Below the pieces are notes generated by a model, which saw only the letters and a program-made list of their open reading frames with translations, was not told the origin of the DNA and did no database searches. The position numbers and the translations under genes were made by a program. A stretch of DNA of 63,087 nucleotides from Tetragenococcus halophilus (GTDB taxonomy: Bacteria; Bacillota; Bacilli; Lactobacillales; Enterococcaceae). The stretch covers positions 1 through 63,087 of the forward strand of contig NZ_JAKEIT010000014.1 in NCBI RefSeq assembly GCF_021474685.1, written 5' to 3'. Below are positions 35,282 through 45,986 of the stretch, one piece after another (position 1 is the first letter of the stretch; each line of letters starts with the position of its first letter).

Positions 35282-35376
35282 CCTCTTCATTGGCACATTG
35301 TTTTTTCGTTTCTACGTACTATCCTTACTCATTCAACATAAGTTTGCTAACTTTCTTCATACTATGTCGTTGTTCA
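35282..35376. repeat. R2 repeat, copy 1
   Basis: Intergenic segment that shares a common layout with 47788-47891: CTCTT near the left end, GCACA, then an identical 14-mer ACTCATTCAACATA (35327-35340), and TCAT(T)AAAA at the right. The similarity between the core elements is moderate. No coding frame is credible. Confidence 0.45.
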
Positions 35377-35432
35377 TTAAAAATTGATTCTGCTATCCAT
35401 ATCCGTCAAAAAAATATATCTTCTTTAACGTT

Positions 35433-35462
35433 AAAAAGCTGCCGAAAAATCGGCAGCTTTTT
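35433..35462 (-). terminator. Terminator of the DUF402 gene
   Basis: Perfect AAAAGCTGCCGA/TCGGCAGCTTTT stem with a short loop; the T run overlaps the end of the stop codon region on the minus strand. Confidence 0.88.
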
Positions 35463-35994
35463 ATTTATGCGACAATTGCTTGTAGCGATCATACCATATA
35501 TCGACGTACCCTTCTGAGAAAGGTCCTTTTCCATTATTGATCCAATCAACTAAAATTTTGACGTTTTCTTTTAAAATGTAATCAATATTGTTTGGATAAT
35601 GCATCAGTTTACCATGTAGTTCATACTCGTCCACATCCAACAATCGTTTTTCACCATCGGGAAAAACTTTGATATCCAAATCGTAATCAATATATTTCAG
35701 CGCTTCTTCGTCTAAAACAAACGGGGAAGCTAGATTACAATAATAGGAAACCCCCTTTTCTCGTATCATTGCTACTATATTGAACCAGTATTTTTTATGA
35801 AAATAAACAATAGCTGGTTCGCGGGTGACCCAGCGTCTGCCGTCTGATTCAGTAACCAAAGTATGGTCATTTAATCCGATCAACGACTGCTCGCTAGTTT
35901 TCAATACCATCGTATCGCGCCACGTTCGATGCAAATTGCCATCATGTTTGTAACTTTGAATACTAACAAACTCGCCTTCTTTAGGCATTCTCAT
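35461..35994 (-). CDS. DUF402 nucleoside tri-/diphosphatase (Ntdp/YgaC-like)
   Basis: Cytoplasmic phosphatase of the DUF402/UPF0374 family, to which nucleoside tri- and diphosphatase activity has been assigned in Staphylococcus. About 177 residues starting [19 protein letters not shown]; the ATG at 35994 is six bases after AAGGTGAGG, and this N-terminus fits the family better than a GTG four codons upstream. Conserved blocks [45 protein letters not shown] and the metal-binding [15 protein letters not shown] are all present. Confidence 0.86.
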   Translation of the reverse strand: MRMPKEGEFVSIQSYKHDGNLHRTWRDTMVLKTSEQSLIGLNDHTLVTESDGRRWVTREPAIVYFHKKYWFNIVAMIREKGVSYYCNLASPFVLDEEALKYIDYDLDIKVFPDGEKRLLDVDEYELHGKLMHYPNNIDYILKENVKILVDWINNGKGPFSEGYVDIWYDRYKQLSHK

Positions 35995-36080
35995 AGCAAC
36001 CCTCACCTTACGAAACTCGTATTTGCTTGGGTGTTTTACACCGGCACCATAATTATTATAGCAATAATTTTAATTGTTTG

Positions 36081-37232
36081 CTATAAATGTCCTCTAAATT
36101 TATGAGTTTTATTGAACTGTTGAACAATTTTTTGCTGCACTTTGGGAAAAACAAGGGTTGAAAAAGACTGTTCATCTAGCCATTTGCCATTTTCTGGCGA
36201 AAAATCATTTTGTGTACGACCGTAAAAAATAAGAATATGCCATTTTAAATGAGTAAAAGTATGAGTCACTTCACCAAGATGTCTTTTTTGCCATACTACT
36301 GGCCACTCACTAAAAATATCTGGTACTTCATCTTCAGAGACCAAATCCAATGTTAATTGGTTTGTGTCTTCTTTTTGCCAATATTGTTTTAACTCTTGAT
36401 ACTCTTTTATGTCAACCTCTTTTAAAGGATAATGCCACATTTTTGCTAACAGACCATTTTCCGGACGTTGAATCAATAAATGTTCGTGCGCATTATTTTC
36501 AATAACTGCAGCCAAATAATAAACATCTTTAGGTTTTGCCTTCTTGGTTTTTACCGGAAACTTATCATGAGCGTCATGCGCACAAGCATAACAAAACGGT
36601 TTAAGCCAGGCAGGACATTCAGTAGCCGAGGGTGTAGAAACTGTCGCTCCAACTTCCATCAAAGCTTGATTCATATCTCCAGGATGCTCGTGTGAAATAA
36701 TTGCACGAAGAATACCATCAAACACTTTATAGGTACTTGATTTAGCAATATCTTCTTCGACACCAAAAAGACGACTAATGACTCGCATCACATTGCCATC
36801 AATAGCGGGTTCCGGCAAGCCAAAAGATACACTTGCAATCGCACCAGCTGTATAAGGTCCGATGCCTTTTAGACTACGAATTCCTTCAACTTTATCAGGA
36901 AATTCGCCATTAAAATCTTCTTGGATTTGATTTGCTGCGACTTTTAAGTTCCTAGCTCTAGAGTAATAGCCTAATCCTTGCCAAACTTTTAATAGTTTTT
37001 CTTCATCAGCTTCGGCTAAATCCTGAATTGTAGGAAATTCTTCCATAAATCGTAAATAATAATCAATCACTGTATCTACACGCGTTTGCTGCAGCATAAT
37101 TTCTGAAATCCATACTTTATATGGATCGGTATCCGCGCGCCAAGGTAGATTTCTTTTGTTTTTATAATACCAATCTAACAAGTTTGCTTGAAAGGCTTGT
37201 ATCGTTGATTGATCCCACATCTTACTCTTCAT
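36081..37232 (-). CDS. mutY: A/G-specific adenine glycosylase, apparently without Fe-S cluster
   Basis: Removes adenine mispaired with 8-oxoguanine. The 383-residue protein has the N-terminal substrate residues LPWRADTDPYKVWISEIMLQQTRVD, the helix-hairpin-helix LKGIGPYTAGAI, the catalytic aspartate in PAIDGNVMRV, and a C-terminal NUDIX-like 8-oxoG domain. The usual four-cysteine Fe-S loop is altered: the first position is serine (TVSTPSATEC), the third is tryptophan (CPAW), and spacing is changed, so only two of four ligands remain. Cluster-less MutY proteins are known from lactic acid bacteria. It overlaps the recX stop by 11 bases. Confidence 0.92.
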   Translation of the reverse strand: MKSKMWDQSTIQAFQANLLDWYYKNKRNLPWRADTDPYKVWISEIMLQQTRVDTVIDYYLRFMEEFPTIQDLAEADEEKLLKVWQGLGYYSRARNLKVAANQIQEDFNGEFPDKVEGIRSLKGIGPYTAGAIASVSFGLPEPAIDGNVMRVISRLFGVEEDIAKSSTYKVFDGILRAIISHEHPGDMNQALMEVGATVSTPSATECPAWLKPFCYACAHDAHDKFPVKTKKAKPKDVYYLAAVIENNAHEHLLIQRPENGLLAKMWHYPLKEVDIKEYQELKQYWQKEDTNQLTLDLVSEDEVPDIFSEWPVVWQKRHLGEVTHTFTHLKWHILIFYGRTQNDFSPENGKWLDEQSFSTLVFPKVQQKIVQQFNKTHKFRGHL

Positions 37233-38019
37233 TTAATTCTTCCTTATCAATAAATTGTTGAATCAAGTCTGTCGTAAATCCTTTCTGATACAACTTTTGC
37301 TTGATTTTCATCTTTTTCTTGCCGTTATCTTTTGAACGATCTCGCTGTAGTAACTTCTGTCCTTCTTTTTGTAATATTTCCCATTCTTGAGTTTCATCCA
37401 TTTCATATTCAAGTTGGTCAATAGCTTGCTGAATAATATCTTGTTTAAAACCTTTTTTAGTCAGGTTCATTCGCAATTTCTGTAAAGTTTCGCGATAACT
37501 CTTACCGCGAATTTTCTTTACACCTTTTGCCGCAGTGCGTGCAGCAATTTCTGCCTGTAATTCTGGCGTATATAATTCCAGCGCTTCATCAATTAGATCA
37601 TCTTGTACTCCTTTTTTACGCAATTGTTGATATAAATTAGACGGTCCTTTATCACTTAAACGAATTTGCGTACGCACATAACTCATCGCATATGTTCTAT
37701 CATTTAAAACATCAAGTTCTTTTAAACGAGCGACGATTTTATGACGATCTTCTAATGGGATCTCTTTTTTTTGTAAGTAAGTACGGGTTTCTTTTTCTGT
37801 ACGCAATTGATAACTAATATAATTTAAAGCTTCTTGCAAACCATAATCGTAGCTGGCTTGTTCTTTTACTTCTGCTAGCTTTTCCTCTGATAATTCGCTG
37901 CCTTTTAATAAACGAAAACGAACCAATAAGTCTTCTGAAACTCTAATTTTCTCTTGGTTATCAATCGTTACCTGATAAAAAATACCCTTTAATTTACGGA
38001 TACTTGTGACGGTATACAT
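37222..38019 (-). CDS. recX: Regulatory protein RecX
   Basis: Modulates RecA filaments. The 265-residue protein has three-helix RecX repeats, visible as LNYISYQLRTEKETRTYLQKKEI, LYQQLRKKGVQDDLIDEAL and LRMNLTKKGFKQDIIQQAID. A final repeat ends YQKGFTTDLIQQFID. Its length is typical of Lactobacillales RecX. It overlaps the start of mutY, so the two DNA repair genes are likely cotranslated. Confidence 0.88.
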   Translation of the reverse strand: MYTVTSIRKLKGIFYQVTIDNQEKIRVSEDLLVRFRLLKGSELSEEKLAEVKEQASYDYGLQEALNYISYQLRTEKETRTYLQKKEIPLEDRHKIVARLKELDVLNDRTYAMSYVRTQIRLSDKGPSNLYQQLRKKGVQDDLIDEALELYTPELQAEIAARTAAKGVKKIRGKSYRETLQKLRMNLTKKGFKQDIIQQAIDQLEYEMDETQEWEILQKEGQKLLQRDRSKDNGKKKMKIKQKLYQKGFTTDLIQQFIDKEELNEE

Positions 38020-38101
38020 CTTTTCACTCCCTCTTACACTTCCTATTTATTTTAACATAGAAAAACTATCTTATATTAGAATTTTAAGGACAAGTTAAAC
38101 T

Positions 38102-38182
38102 AGCACACCATTTTTTAAAATCAATGATCTTAAAAGAAATTAATCGCATTACTTTTAAAATCTAGTGTGCTTAGCAGCACAC
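38102..38182. repeat. Three-way competing inverted repeat AGCACAC/GTGTGCT
   Basis: AGCACAC (38102-38108), GTGTGCT (38165-38171) and AGCACAC (38176-38182) lie in the gap between polC and recX. The middle copy can pair with either side: a tight hairpin with loop TAGC, or a 63-base hairpin. It lies downstream of the polC terminator on the minus strand, in the leader of recX-mutY. Confidence 0.55.
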
Positions 38183-38192
38183 AGTTAATGCT

Positions 38193-38226
38193 AAAAAAGC
38201 TTTAACCCAGCGGTCAAAGCTTTTTT
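38193..38226 (-). terminator. Terminator of polC
   Basis: AAAAAAGCTTT/AAAGCTTTTTT stem with a 12-base loop, immediately after the polC stop on the minus strand. Confidence 0.85.
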
Positions 38227-38227
38227 A

Positions 38228-41200
38228 TTACAACATATCAAATAAAGATAATTGATTTTCATCTGGCAAATCATTTAAAACACCATTATCAGACATATAA
38301 TCAATTAGTGTTTTTGAAACCTTCGCACGATTTGCAAGGTCTTCTTTTGATAAAAACGGTCCGTCTTCCCGTGCTTTTACAATTTGTTTGGCTACGTTTG
38401 TTCCTAAACTTGGCACAGCGCGAAATGGTGCGATCAATTTATTATCTTCAATAACAAAGTTAACAGCATCAGATTTGTATAAGTCAATCATGCCAAACTC
38501 ATAACCACGTTCCAACATTTCATTGCATAACTCAAGTACTGTTAAGAGATTTTTTTCCTTAGCAGAAGCGTCCATTCCTTTATCGGTAATTTCTTTCATT
38601 CGTTCTTTTACCGCATTTTTTCCTTTACACATGGTAACTAAGTCAAAATCATCTGCGCGAACTGAAAAATAAGCACAATAGTAAAGAATAGGAAAATATA
38701 CTTTAAAATAAGCAACCCGCAAAGCCATTAGGACATAAGCTGCAGCATGGGCTTTAGGAAACATATATTTAATTTTTAAGCAAGAATCAATGTACCAGTC
38801 AGGAACGTTATTTTTTTTCATTTCCGCTTGCCATTCATCTGGAATTCCTTTACCTTTACGAACATGTTCCATAATTTGAAAAGCCATTCCAGCATCAAGG
38901 CCGGCATGCATTAAATATACCATAATATCGTCCCGACAACCGATAACATGCGCTAAATCAACAATTCCTTGACGTACCAGCTCGTCAGCATTTCCCAGCC
39001 AAACATCAGTACCATGGGATAAACCAGAAATTTGTAGCAATTCCGCAAAAGTCGTTGGATTGGTATCTTCTAACATTCCTCTAACAAAGCGCGTCCCAAA
39101 TTCAGGAATCCCTAATGTTCCTGTTTTGGAATAAATTTGTTCAGAAGTTACACCTAATACTTCCGTTCCTTCAAAAATGCGCATCACTTCAGGATCATCA
39201 GTCGGAATTGTTAGCGGATCAATGCCCGACAAATCTTGTAACATCCGAATGACTGTAGGATCATCGTGTCCTAAAATATCCAATTTCAAAACATTATCAT
39301 GAATAGAGTGGAAATCAAAGTGAGTCGTACGCCATTCTGCGCTCAAATCATCAGCTGGATATTGGATTGGCGTAAAGTCATAAACATCCATATCATCTGG
39401 AATAACAATAATCCCGCCCGGGTGCTGACCGGTCGTACGTTTGACGCCACTAGCACCTTTAGCTAGACGATCCACTTCTGCATTTCTAAAGTTTAAATTG
39501 TAATCTCGTTCATAACCTTTAACAAAACCAAAAGCCGTCTTATCAGCTACCGTACTAATTGTTCCTGCACGGTAAACGTAATCTTCACCAAACAATACTT
39601 TGGTATAATTATGAGCTTCAGCTTGATATTCACCAGCAAAGTTCAAATCAATATCGGGTACTTTATCGCCGTTAAATCCTAAAAAAGTTTCAAAAGGAAT
39701 ATCGTGCCCATCTTTTTTCAAACGAGTCCCACATTTCGGGCAATCTTTTTCCGGCATATCAAAACCTGAACCATAAGAGCCATCCTCATAAAATTCCGAG
39801 TACTGGCATTCTGGGCAATAATAATGGGGTGATAACGGATTTACTTCAGTAATCCCTGTCATTGTCGCCACTAAACTAGATCCAACAGATCCTCTTGAGC
39901 CTACCAAATAGCCGTCTTTCTTACTTTTTAACACTAATTTTTGTGAGATTAAGTAGATGACAGAAAAGCCATTTCCAATAATCGATTCAAGTTCTCTTTC
40001 TAAACGCTTTTCAACGATTTCAGGTAATGGATCACCATAAAGTTTTTTTGCTTGTGAGTAACTTAAGTCGGTAATTTCCTCTTCTGATCCTGGAATTTTG
40101 GGCGTATATAACTTATCTTTTACTGGAATGACAACTTCGCAGTTGTCATTTAATTGATTAGGATTATCTACCACTATTTCTTTAGCTTTCTCATTTCCTA
40201 AAAATTGAAATTCCGTTAACATTTCATCTGTGGTACGGAAATGAACGTCAGGTAAAGTATGACGATTCAATGGGTTTGCCCCTCCCATTGAATTGATCAA
40301 AATTTTACGATAGATCGCTTCTTCTTCGTTTATATAATGAACATCTCCAGAAGCAACAACTGGTTTGTCCAATTCTTCACCGATATTTACCAATTTGGCA
40401 ATGATGTCTTCCAAATCTTTTTCATTTTTGATTAATTCTTGTTCGATTAAAGGAGCATAAACAGCTTTAGGCATTACTTCAATATAATCATAAAACTCAG
40501 CGAGTTCTTTGGCTTCTTCATAGCCTTTTTGCATCATCGCAACAAAAACTTCATTTTTATCACAGGCCGTTCCAATCATTAAACCCTCACGAAACTTCAC
40601 AAGTTCAGAACGAGGAATGCGCGGCTGTTTATCGTGAAAGTATTTTACATTCGACATTGAAATTAATTTAAATAAGTTTTTTAATCCCTTTTGGTTTTTA
40701 ACCAAAATCGAAGCATGAAAAGGGCGAGCAGCTTTGATTGAATTGGCGCTTCCTACATGACGATTCAAATCTTTATGTAGATACATTTCATGTTTTTCCA
40801 TCGCTTCTTTTACAAAAATCCAAGCTAAGTGCCCCGTTGCTTCAGCGTCATAGACCGCTCTATGATGTTGTTCTAAGGATACGCCAAATTTTTTCGTCAA
40901 TACACCTAAGCCAAAACGCTTAAATTCCGGATATAGATAACGCGCTAATTCTAAAGTATCGATTACCGGATTAGAGGCTTCAGCAATATTATTCCGCTTA
41001 TAGCTCATATTTAAAAATCCCATATCAAATGAAGCGTTATGAGCTACTAAAACACACCCTTCAGAAAATTCTCGGAAAGCTTGCAGTACTTCTTCTTCAG
41101 ATTTGGAGCCTTTCACCATTTCATCAGTAATACCGGTCAAGTTAACCGTTGTACTAGATAGAAAATGACCAGGATCAATAAACTCTTCAAAAGAATCTTC

Positions 41201-42565
41201 TACATTTCCTTTATGCATCTTGACCGCTGCTAATTCGATAATTGAATCATAAACTGCCGATAGTCCTGTAGTTTCCACGTCAAAAATCACATAAGTTGCA
41301 TCAGACAAAGAAACGTCTTGAGGATTATAGGCGACTGCAACACCATCATCTACTACATTGGCTTCAACACCATAAATAATTTTCACACCGTTATCCTGGC
41401 CTGCTTGGTGTGCTTCTGGAAATGATTGAACGCCACCATGATCAGTCACAGCGACTGCTTTATGTCCCCATTTTCCCGCTTGTTTTACTAATTCACTAAC
41501 GCTGTTGGTAGCATCCATCGTACTCATATTAGAGTGTAAATGAAGTTCTATTCGTTTTTCGTCTTCTTTAGCGTAATCCTTCCTACTTTCATGTTTGACT
41601 TCAACTAAGTCTTGCGCATTCATCACTAGATCCCGCATAAAAGTGTCTTCTTGGATACTACCACGAACCTTTAGCCAACTTCCTGCTTGGATCGCTTCAA
41701 AGACTTGTTCATCTTTTTCGCCATTTGAGAATTTTTTAGCAACAAAAGAAGAAGTGTAGTCAGTAATTTTCAAAATCAACAATTGTCTACCTGAGCGAAG
41801 TTCACGAACTTCTTTGTCAAAAACATAACCTTGAATCGTCATCCGACGCTCTTCTTCTAAAATATTATCCATAGGTGTAATTAATTCATCTTGCGAAATA
41901 TTTCTTCCTAGTGCGATCGGGCCATCCAATGGCTGACTTTCTTGTTTTTTCTCTTTCTTTTGTTGTTTATGCGAAGCAATCGATTCTGCTGCTTGTTGCA
42001 TAAACGCTTCTTGTTGTTCTTTTTGAAAAGCTTCCAACTGTTCTTTATTTTCAGTTGCTTGTTTTTGATCAAATTCTGGTTTAATACGAAATTTGGCAAA
42101 GCCAAAAGATTGGTAAATTTTTTCTACCATAGGCAAATACTGTTGCTGCAAATTGGGTATCACTGCTTCATTAGAAATCGGCAGAATAACTTTTGAACCG
42201 TCCATAAAGGGTTGCTGACTTTTTAATACTTGTTGTACAAATGGTGTTGCACATTTTTGATCTGCTAGTATCAGTGGCCAGTATTCCTGTAATAACTGCT
42301 CATCAAATTGATTATCCTCTGCTTCAATGACCATATCAACTGAAGCAATATCTTGAAAAGCCATTTCTAAATTTTGACGAAAACTTTGATAGATCATCGC
42401 TGGTAAAATTTTTGCAAAGCTTAAAACAAAGGTCCAATTTTGCGATTGCTTATGGACAATAACTTGTTTGATTTTTCCTTGTTTGATCAAAGGATTTTCT
42501 CGCATAGTTTCATCAAGTTGGATTTGATCTAAGAGAATTTCAAATGTTTCTTCTTCCTTTGACAA
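38228..42565 (-). CDS. polC: DNA polymerase III PolC-type
   Basis: Replicative DNA polymerase of low-GC Gram-positive bacteria, 1445 residues. After an N-terminal domain and an OB-fold it has a PHP domain ([15 protein letters not shown]), the inserted DEDD 3'-5' exonuclease ([17 protein letters not shown]), a four-cysteine zinc module (CPEC...CPKCG near 930-955), and the C-family polymerase palm with [14 protein letters not shown]. The start is TTG, nine bases after AAGGAG. The gene stands alone behind proS, with an unusual long stem-loop in its leader at 42666-42753. Confidence 0.97.
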   Translation of the reverse strand: MSKEEETFEILLDQIQLDETMRENPLIKQGKIKQVIVHKQSQNWTFVLSFAKILPAMIYQSFRQNLEMAFQDIASVDMVIEAEDNQFDEQLLQEYWPLILADQKCATPFVQQVLKSQQPFMDGSKVILPISNEAVIPNLQQQYLPMVEKIYQSFGFAKFRIKPEFDQKQATENKEQLEAFQKEQQEAFMQQAAESIASHKQQKKEKKQESQPLDGPIALGRNISQDELITPMDNILEEERRMTIQGYVFDKEVRELRSGRQLLILKITDYTSSFVAKKFSNGEKDEQVFEAIQAGSWLKVRGSIQEDTFMRDLVMNAQDLVEVKHESRKDYAKEDEKRIELHLHSNMSTMDATNSVSELVKQAGKWGHKAVAVTDHGGVQSFPEAHQAGQDNGVKIIYGVEANVVDDGVAVAYNPQDVSLSDATYVIFDVETTGLSAVYDSIIELAAVKMHKGNVEDSFEEFIDPGHFLSSTTVNLTGITDEMVKGSKSEEEVLQAFREFSEGCVLVAHNASFDMGFLNMSYKRNNIAEASNPVIDTLELARYLYPEFKRFGLGVLTKKFGVSLEQHHRAVYDAEATGHLAWIFVKEAMEKHEMYLHKDLNRHVGSANSIKAARPFHASILVKNQKGLKNLFKLISMSNVKYFHDKQPRIPRSELVKFREGLMIGTACDKNEVFVAMMQKGYEEAKELAEFYDYIEVMPKAVYAPLIEQELIKNEKDLEDIIAKLVNIGEELDKPVVASGDVHYINEEEAIYRKILINSMGGANPLNRHTLPDVHFRTTDEMLTEFQFLGNEKAKEIVVDNPNQLNDNCEVVIPVKDKLYTPKIPGSEEEITDLSYSQAKKLYGDPLPEIVEKRLERELESIIGNGFSVIYLISQKLVLKSKKDGYLVGSRGSVGSSLVATMTGITEVNPLSPHYYCPECQYSEFYEDGSYGSGFDMPEKDCPKCGTRLKKDGHDIPFETFLGFNGDKVPDIDLNFAGEYQAEAHNYTKVLFGEDYVYRAGTISTVADKTAFGFVKGYERDYNLNFRNAEVDRLAKGASGVKRTTGQHPGGIIVIPDDMDVYDFTPIQYPADDLSAEWRTTHFDFHSIHDNVLKLDILGHDDPTVIRMLQDLSGIDPLTIPTDDPEVMRIFEGTEVLGVTSEQIYSKTGTLGIPEFGTRFVRGMLEDTNPTTFAELLQISGLSHGTDVWLGNADELVRQGIVDLAHVIGCRDDIMVYLMHAGLDAGMAFQIMEHVRKGKGIPDEWQAEMKKNNVPDWYIDSCLKIKYMFPKAHAAAYVLMALRVAYFKVYFPILYYCAYFSVRADDFDLVTMCKGKNAVKERMKEITDKGMDASAKEKNLLTVLELCNEMLERGYEFGMIDLYKSDAVNFVIEDNKLIAPFRAVPSLGTNVAKQIVKAREDGPFLSKEDLANRAKVSKTLIDYMSDNGVLNDLPDENQLSLFDML

Positions 42566-42665
42566 ATTTATACACTCCTTAATGTAACAATCTTTCTTTA
42601 CTAGTATACGCGTTTTAAAAAGACAATGAAAGTGACTACTTCATAAGATCTTTTGCTGACAAAAC

Positions 42666-42753
42666 AACCGAACTATAAAAAGATTGTTTTACGCTTTAAT
42701 AGACGCTCATCGTAAATTTCTGCTAAACAAAACTTATCAAATATAGTTCGGTT
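42666..42753 (-). terminator. Long nested stem-loop between proS and polC
   Basis: AACCGAACTATA and TATAGTTCGGTT (12 bp, perfect) enclose 64 bases in which TTTACG/CGTAAA can pair again. On the minus strand the outer stem ends in GTTTTG. It may terminate proS, but it is far larger than a simple terminator and lies in the polC leader, so an attenuator is possible. Confidence 0.5.
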
Positions 42754-42777
42754 ATTTTCTTATGTCACAGCCTCTTA

Positions 42778-44484
42778 TTAGCCTTCAGAATTCAGTAAAA
42801 TCGCAAGTGTTGAAACTAATTCTTCTTTTTTTACTTCAATTTTTGCTTGCGTTTGTTTAAATTTAATACTGACAGCTCCTTCATTGGCTTTATTACCAAC
42901 AGTAATACGGACTGGACAGCCAATTAAATCCGCATCAGCAAATTTCACACCGCCTCTTTCTTGTCTATCATCTACTAAAACTTGATAACCAGCTTCTAAC
43001 ATCATTTCTTCCACGCTATTCGTTAGCGCTGTTTGCTCTTCATCTTCCATATTCGTTTGCACAATATGCAAATCAAAAGGCGCAATCTCTGCTGGCCAAT
43101 TAATCCCCTCTTCATCGCTATTTTGTTCTACGATCGTCGCTAATAAACGGCTGATCCCCAGCTCATAATATCCCATTTGCACTGGTACATGTTGTCCATT
43201 TTCATCTAATACAGCTGTTTTCAATCTTTCACTAAAATAAGTACCGACCTTTATCATACGTCCGACTTCGACACCTTTTTTTAGTTCCAAAGTCCCTAAA
43301 TTATCAGGTGAGGTATCACCTTCTTGCACTAAACGTAAATCAGCATATTGGTCCACCGGAAAATCTTTATCAGGATTGACATTTTTCAAATAAGTATTTT
43401 CCTCATTTGCGCCTGCCAAAGCATTTGCCAAATCTTGGACTTGTAAATCTGCATAGATTTTACAATCATCCGGCACATCGACAGGACCTAAATAGCTTAG
43501 AGATGTTTGAAAATACGCTTGGCTTTGTGTTTCATCGGCAGCGATCAATTGTGCTACTTCTAAATATTTCTTAATCTTTAGCTCATTGATTTTCTGATCA
43601 GCTCGAACTAAAACAAGAACCGGCTTATCATCTGCTAAATAAAGTTGCGCCTTAATTGTTTTTTGCAAAGGAATAGATAAAGCTTGTGCTGCTTCTTCTA
43701 GAGTTTCTTTTTTCTCAAAAGTAACTTCTTCAATTTCCTTGTTAGGTTCGTGAGATTTTTTTGAAATAAAAGCACTTGTTGCTGCCTGCAAATCAGCTGC
43801 ATAATTACTTCCCGTTGAAAAAGCACCAATTTTATCTCCTGACTCTGAAAGAGCCATATATTCAAAAGCATCGGTTTGTTCGTCAATTTGGCTATCTCCC
43901 AATAGACCTTTTACTTTAACGCCTAAACGTTCAAAAATATGCTCAAAGGCCTTTTGATAAGCGCGATACATTTCATTTAAACTTTCCTCTGTTGCATGAA
44001 AAGAATAGGCATCACTTAAGATAAATTCGTGGCTACGCAATAAACCAAAGCGTGAACGTTTATCATTACGATATTTAGTCGCAATTTGAAAAAGGGTTAA
44101 TGGTAATCGTTTATAAGAAGAAATTTCATCACCGATCAACTCGCTAATTAGCCCTTCATAAGCAGAGCCTAAAACAAACTCTTTTCCTGTACGATTTTTT
44201 AAATTATAAGCTTTATCGTCATAATTAACTTCACTAGTATTTTCTAATAAAGATGAGGGCAACAATGTGGGCATTTTGATTTCTACAGAACCAATTTTTT
44301 CAAACTCTTCACCAATGATCGCATACATTTTTTTTAATACACGAGTAGCTAAAGGTAAATAAGCATAAACGCCACCTGATACTTGTCGAATAAAACCCGC
44401 TCTTAACAGTAGCTGTAAATTCTTAGCTTCTGCATCGTTGGGAATTTCTCGCATTGTTGGAATTAAAAGTTTTGATTGTTTCAT
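42778..44484 (-). CDS. proS: Prolyl-tRNA synthetase (bacterial type)
   Basis: Charges tRNA-Pro. The 568-residue class II synthetase has motif 1 near GGVYAYLPLATRVLKKM, motif 2 as FQIATKYRNDKRSRFGLLRSHEF, the inserted YbaK-type editing domain (about 225-390) that removes alanine from tRNA-Pro, motif 3 in GYYELGISRLLATIVEQ, and the C-terminal anticodon-binding domain. GAGGAG precedes the ATG. It lies downstream of eep with no terminator, as in Enterococcus. Confidence 0.96.
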   Translation of the reverse strand: MKQSKLLIPTMREIPNDAEAKNLQLLLRAGFIRQVSGGVYAYLPLATRVLKKMYAIIGEEFEKIGSVEIKMPTLLPSSLLENTSEVNYDDKAYNLKNRTGKEFVLGSAYEGLISELIGDEISSYKRLPLTLFQIATKYRNDKRSRFGLLRSHEFILSDAYSFHATEESLNEMYRAYQKAFEHIFERLGVKVKGLLGDSQIDEQTDAFEYMALSESGDKIGAFSTGSNYAADLQAATSAFISKKSHEPNKEIEEVTFEKKETLEEAAQALSIPLQKTIKAQLYLADDKPVLVLVRADQKINELKIKKYLEVAQLIAADETQSQAYFQTSLSYLGPVDVPDDCKIYADLQVQDLANALAGANEENTYLKNVNPDKDFPVDQYADLRLVQEGDTSPDNLGTLELKKGVEVGRMIKVGTYFSERLKTAVLDENGQHVPVQMGYYELGISRLLATIVEQNSDEEGINWPAEIAPFDLHIVQTNMEDEEQTALTNSVEEMMLEAGYQVLVDDRQERGGVKFADADLIGCPVRITVGNKANEGAVSIKFKQTQAKIEVKKEELVSTLAILLNSEG

Positions 44485-44569
44485 AATACACTCCTCATTT
44501 AAAACAACGCTTTTCTTTACTATATTAATTTGAAATACCGGTCCATCTGTCTAAATTAAGGGCCTAGGT

Positions 44570-45835
44570 TTAAAAGAAAAAGCGCTGGATATCATTCCAA
44601 GTGACTAATACCATTAATAACATCAACAAACCAAAACCTACTAAGGTAATCATCCCTTCTTTTTCTTCACTGATTGGTTTTCCACGTATCGCTTCGACTA
44701 TATTAAGTAGTAATTTTCCACCGTCCAAACCAGGAATGGGTAGTAAGTTCACGATTCCTAAATTGACTGATATCATAGCGGTCAAAAGTAAGACTGTCAT
44801 AGCGCCCTGTTGAGCAGCTTGATCAGACATTTGGAAAATAGCAACTGGTCCGCCTAATTGATCCAAGCTAAAATTAGTTACCAAGTTTTTTAAGGCAGCT
44901 AAAATTTGGACAAGCATGTCCCAACTTTCTTTCACACCGCCTACTACTTTGTCCCAAAAACCAGTTTTAAGCGATGCCTGTACGCCCAATTGCCCGATAT
45001 CTTGATTACCCGATTCTACGCTTTCAGGCGTTGCATCTACAGAAAAAGTTTGGTCATCTCGGTTAACTTCAAGAGATAGCTCTTCATCAGGTTGTTGTTG
45101 AATCGTTTGTTGCAATTCAGGCCAACTTGATACTTCTTCTTGGTCGATAGCTACAATTTCATCCCCCGATTTTAAACCGGCTGTTGCTGCTGCGCCGTTA
45201 GGATCGACTTCACCAAGTACTGTGGAATCTTCATTAGGAACCCCGCCTTGTAAAAATACAATGGCGATGAATAATACAATCGTTAATAAGAAATTGTTCA
45301 TAGGTCCCGCGAAATTTGTCAGCATTCTTTGCCATAACTTAGCAGACTGAAACTGTACATCACTTGGGGCAATACGCAGCTGCGTACCATCTTCTTCAAT
45401 AATCATTGCCTCATGATTTACCGAATAGCTTGCTACATTATCTTCATTTCCATTAACAAATCCCGTAATTTCAAGTGCCTCAGTCAAATCATAACGAGTC
45501 ACTTCCAAAGGGATCGCATTTTCTAACTGTACTTTTGAACTTGTATTGATTTTAATGACTTCGTTGTTCTCATTTACTTCCAAAGATACCGGCATTCCAG
45601 CTTTTAGTTCTTCTTCATCCTCATAGCCTGCCATCCGAACATAACCACCCATCGGTATGGCTCGTATGGTATAAGTCGTACCGTCTTTAGCTTGGTGGCT
45701 GAATAGCTTAGGACCCATGCCGATAGAAAATTCACGGACTAAAATGCCCGATTTCTTAGCAAAATAAAAATGTCCAAATTCATGTATTACCACAACTACT
45801 GAGAAGACGATTAAAAACGTAATCAATGTCTTCAT
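44570..45835 (-). CDS. rseP: Site-2 intramembrane metalloprotease RseP/Eep
   Basis: Zinc protease that cleaves transmembrane substrates within the membrane; its enterococcal orthologue Eep processes sex-pheromone signal peptides and anti-sigma factors. About 421 residues starting MKTLITFLIVFSVVVVIHEFGHFYFAKK with the zinc site HEFGH at 18-22, a PDZ domain (about 220-290), and the second motif NLLPIPGLDGGKLL. I use ATG 45835, nine bases after AGAGAGG; an upstream TTG would add a basic octapeptide not seen in the family. It lies downstream of cdsA with a terminator between. Confidence 0.94.
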   Translation of the reverse strand: MKTLITFLIVFSVVVVIHEFGHFYFAKKSGILVREFSIGMGPKLFSHQAKDGTTYTIRAIPMGGYVRMAGYEDEEELKAGMPVSLEVNENNEVIKINTSSKVQLENAIPLEVTRYDLTEALEITGFVNGNEDNVASYSVNHEAMIIEEDGTQLRIAPSDVQFQSAKLWQRMLTNFAGPMNNFLLTIVLFIAIVFLQGGVPNEDSTVLGEVDPNGAAATAGLKSGDEIVAIDQEEVSSWPELQQTIQQQPDEELSLEVNRDDQTFSVDATPESVESGNQDIGQLGVQASLKTGFWDKVVGGVKESWDMLVQILAALKNLVTNFSLDQLGGPVAIFQMSDQAAQQGAMTVLLLTAMISVNLGIVNLLPIPGLDGGKLLLNIVEAIRGKPISEEKEGMITLVGFGLLMLLMVLVTWNDIQRFFF

Positions 45836-45937
45836 GGTATGTTTCCTCTCTTTCTTCAAAGTATCTCAAAGATTACTCATTATTTTATCACATCTTATGT
45901 AATTAACAATCAATGAGATTGATTGTAATAAGAATTT

Positions 45938-45970
45938 AAAAAAGCATTTCCGATCATTTCGAAAATGCTC
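45938..45970 (-). terminator. Terminator after cdsA
   Basis: GCATTT/AAATGC stem with a T6 run on the minus strand, 16 bases after the cdsA stop. Confidence 0.7.
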
Positions 45971-45986
45971 AGTAACTTTTCTAATA

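Noticed and set aside
35290-35517. Open frame on the plus strand between the GNAT and DUF402 genes
   Set aside because: It starts in R2, crosses the terminator of the DUF402 gene and runs antisense into that gene.
44485-44569. T-box riboswitch in front of proS
   Set aside because: Only 85 bases separate the genes, with no specifier stem, T-box sequence or terminator/antiterminator pair.
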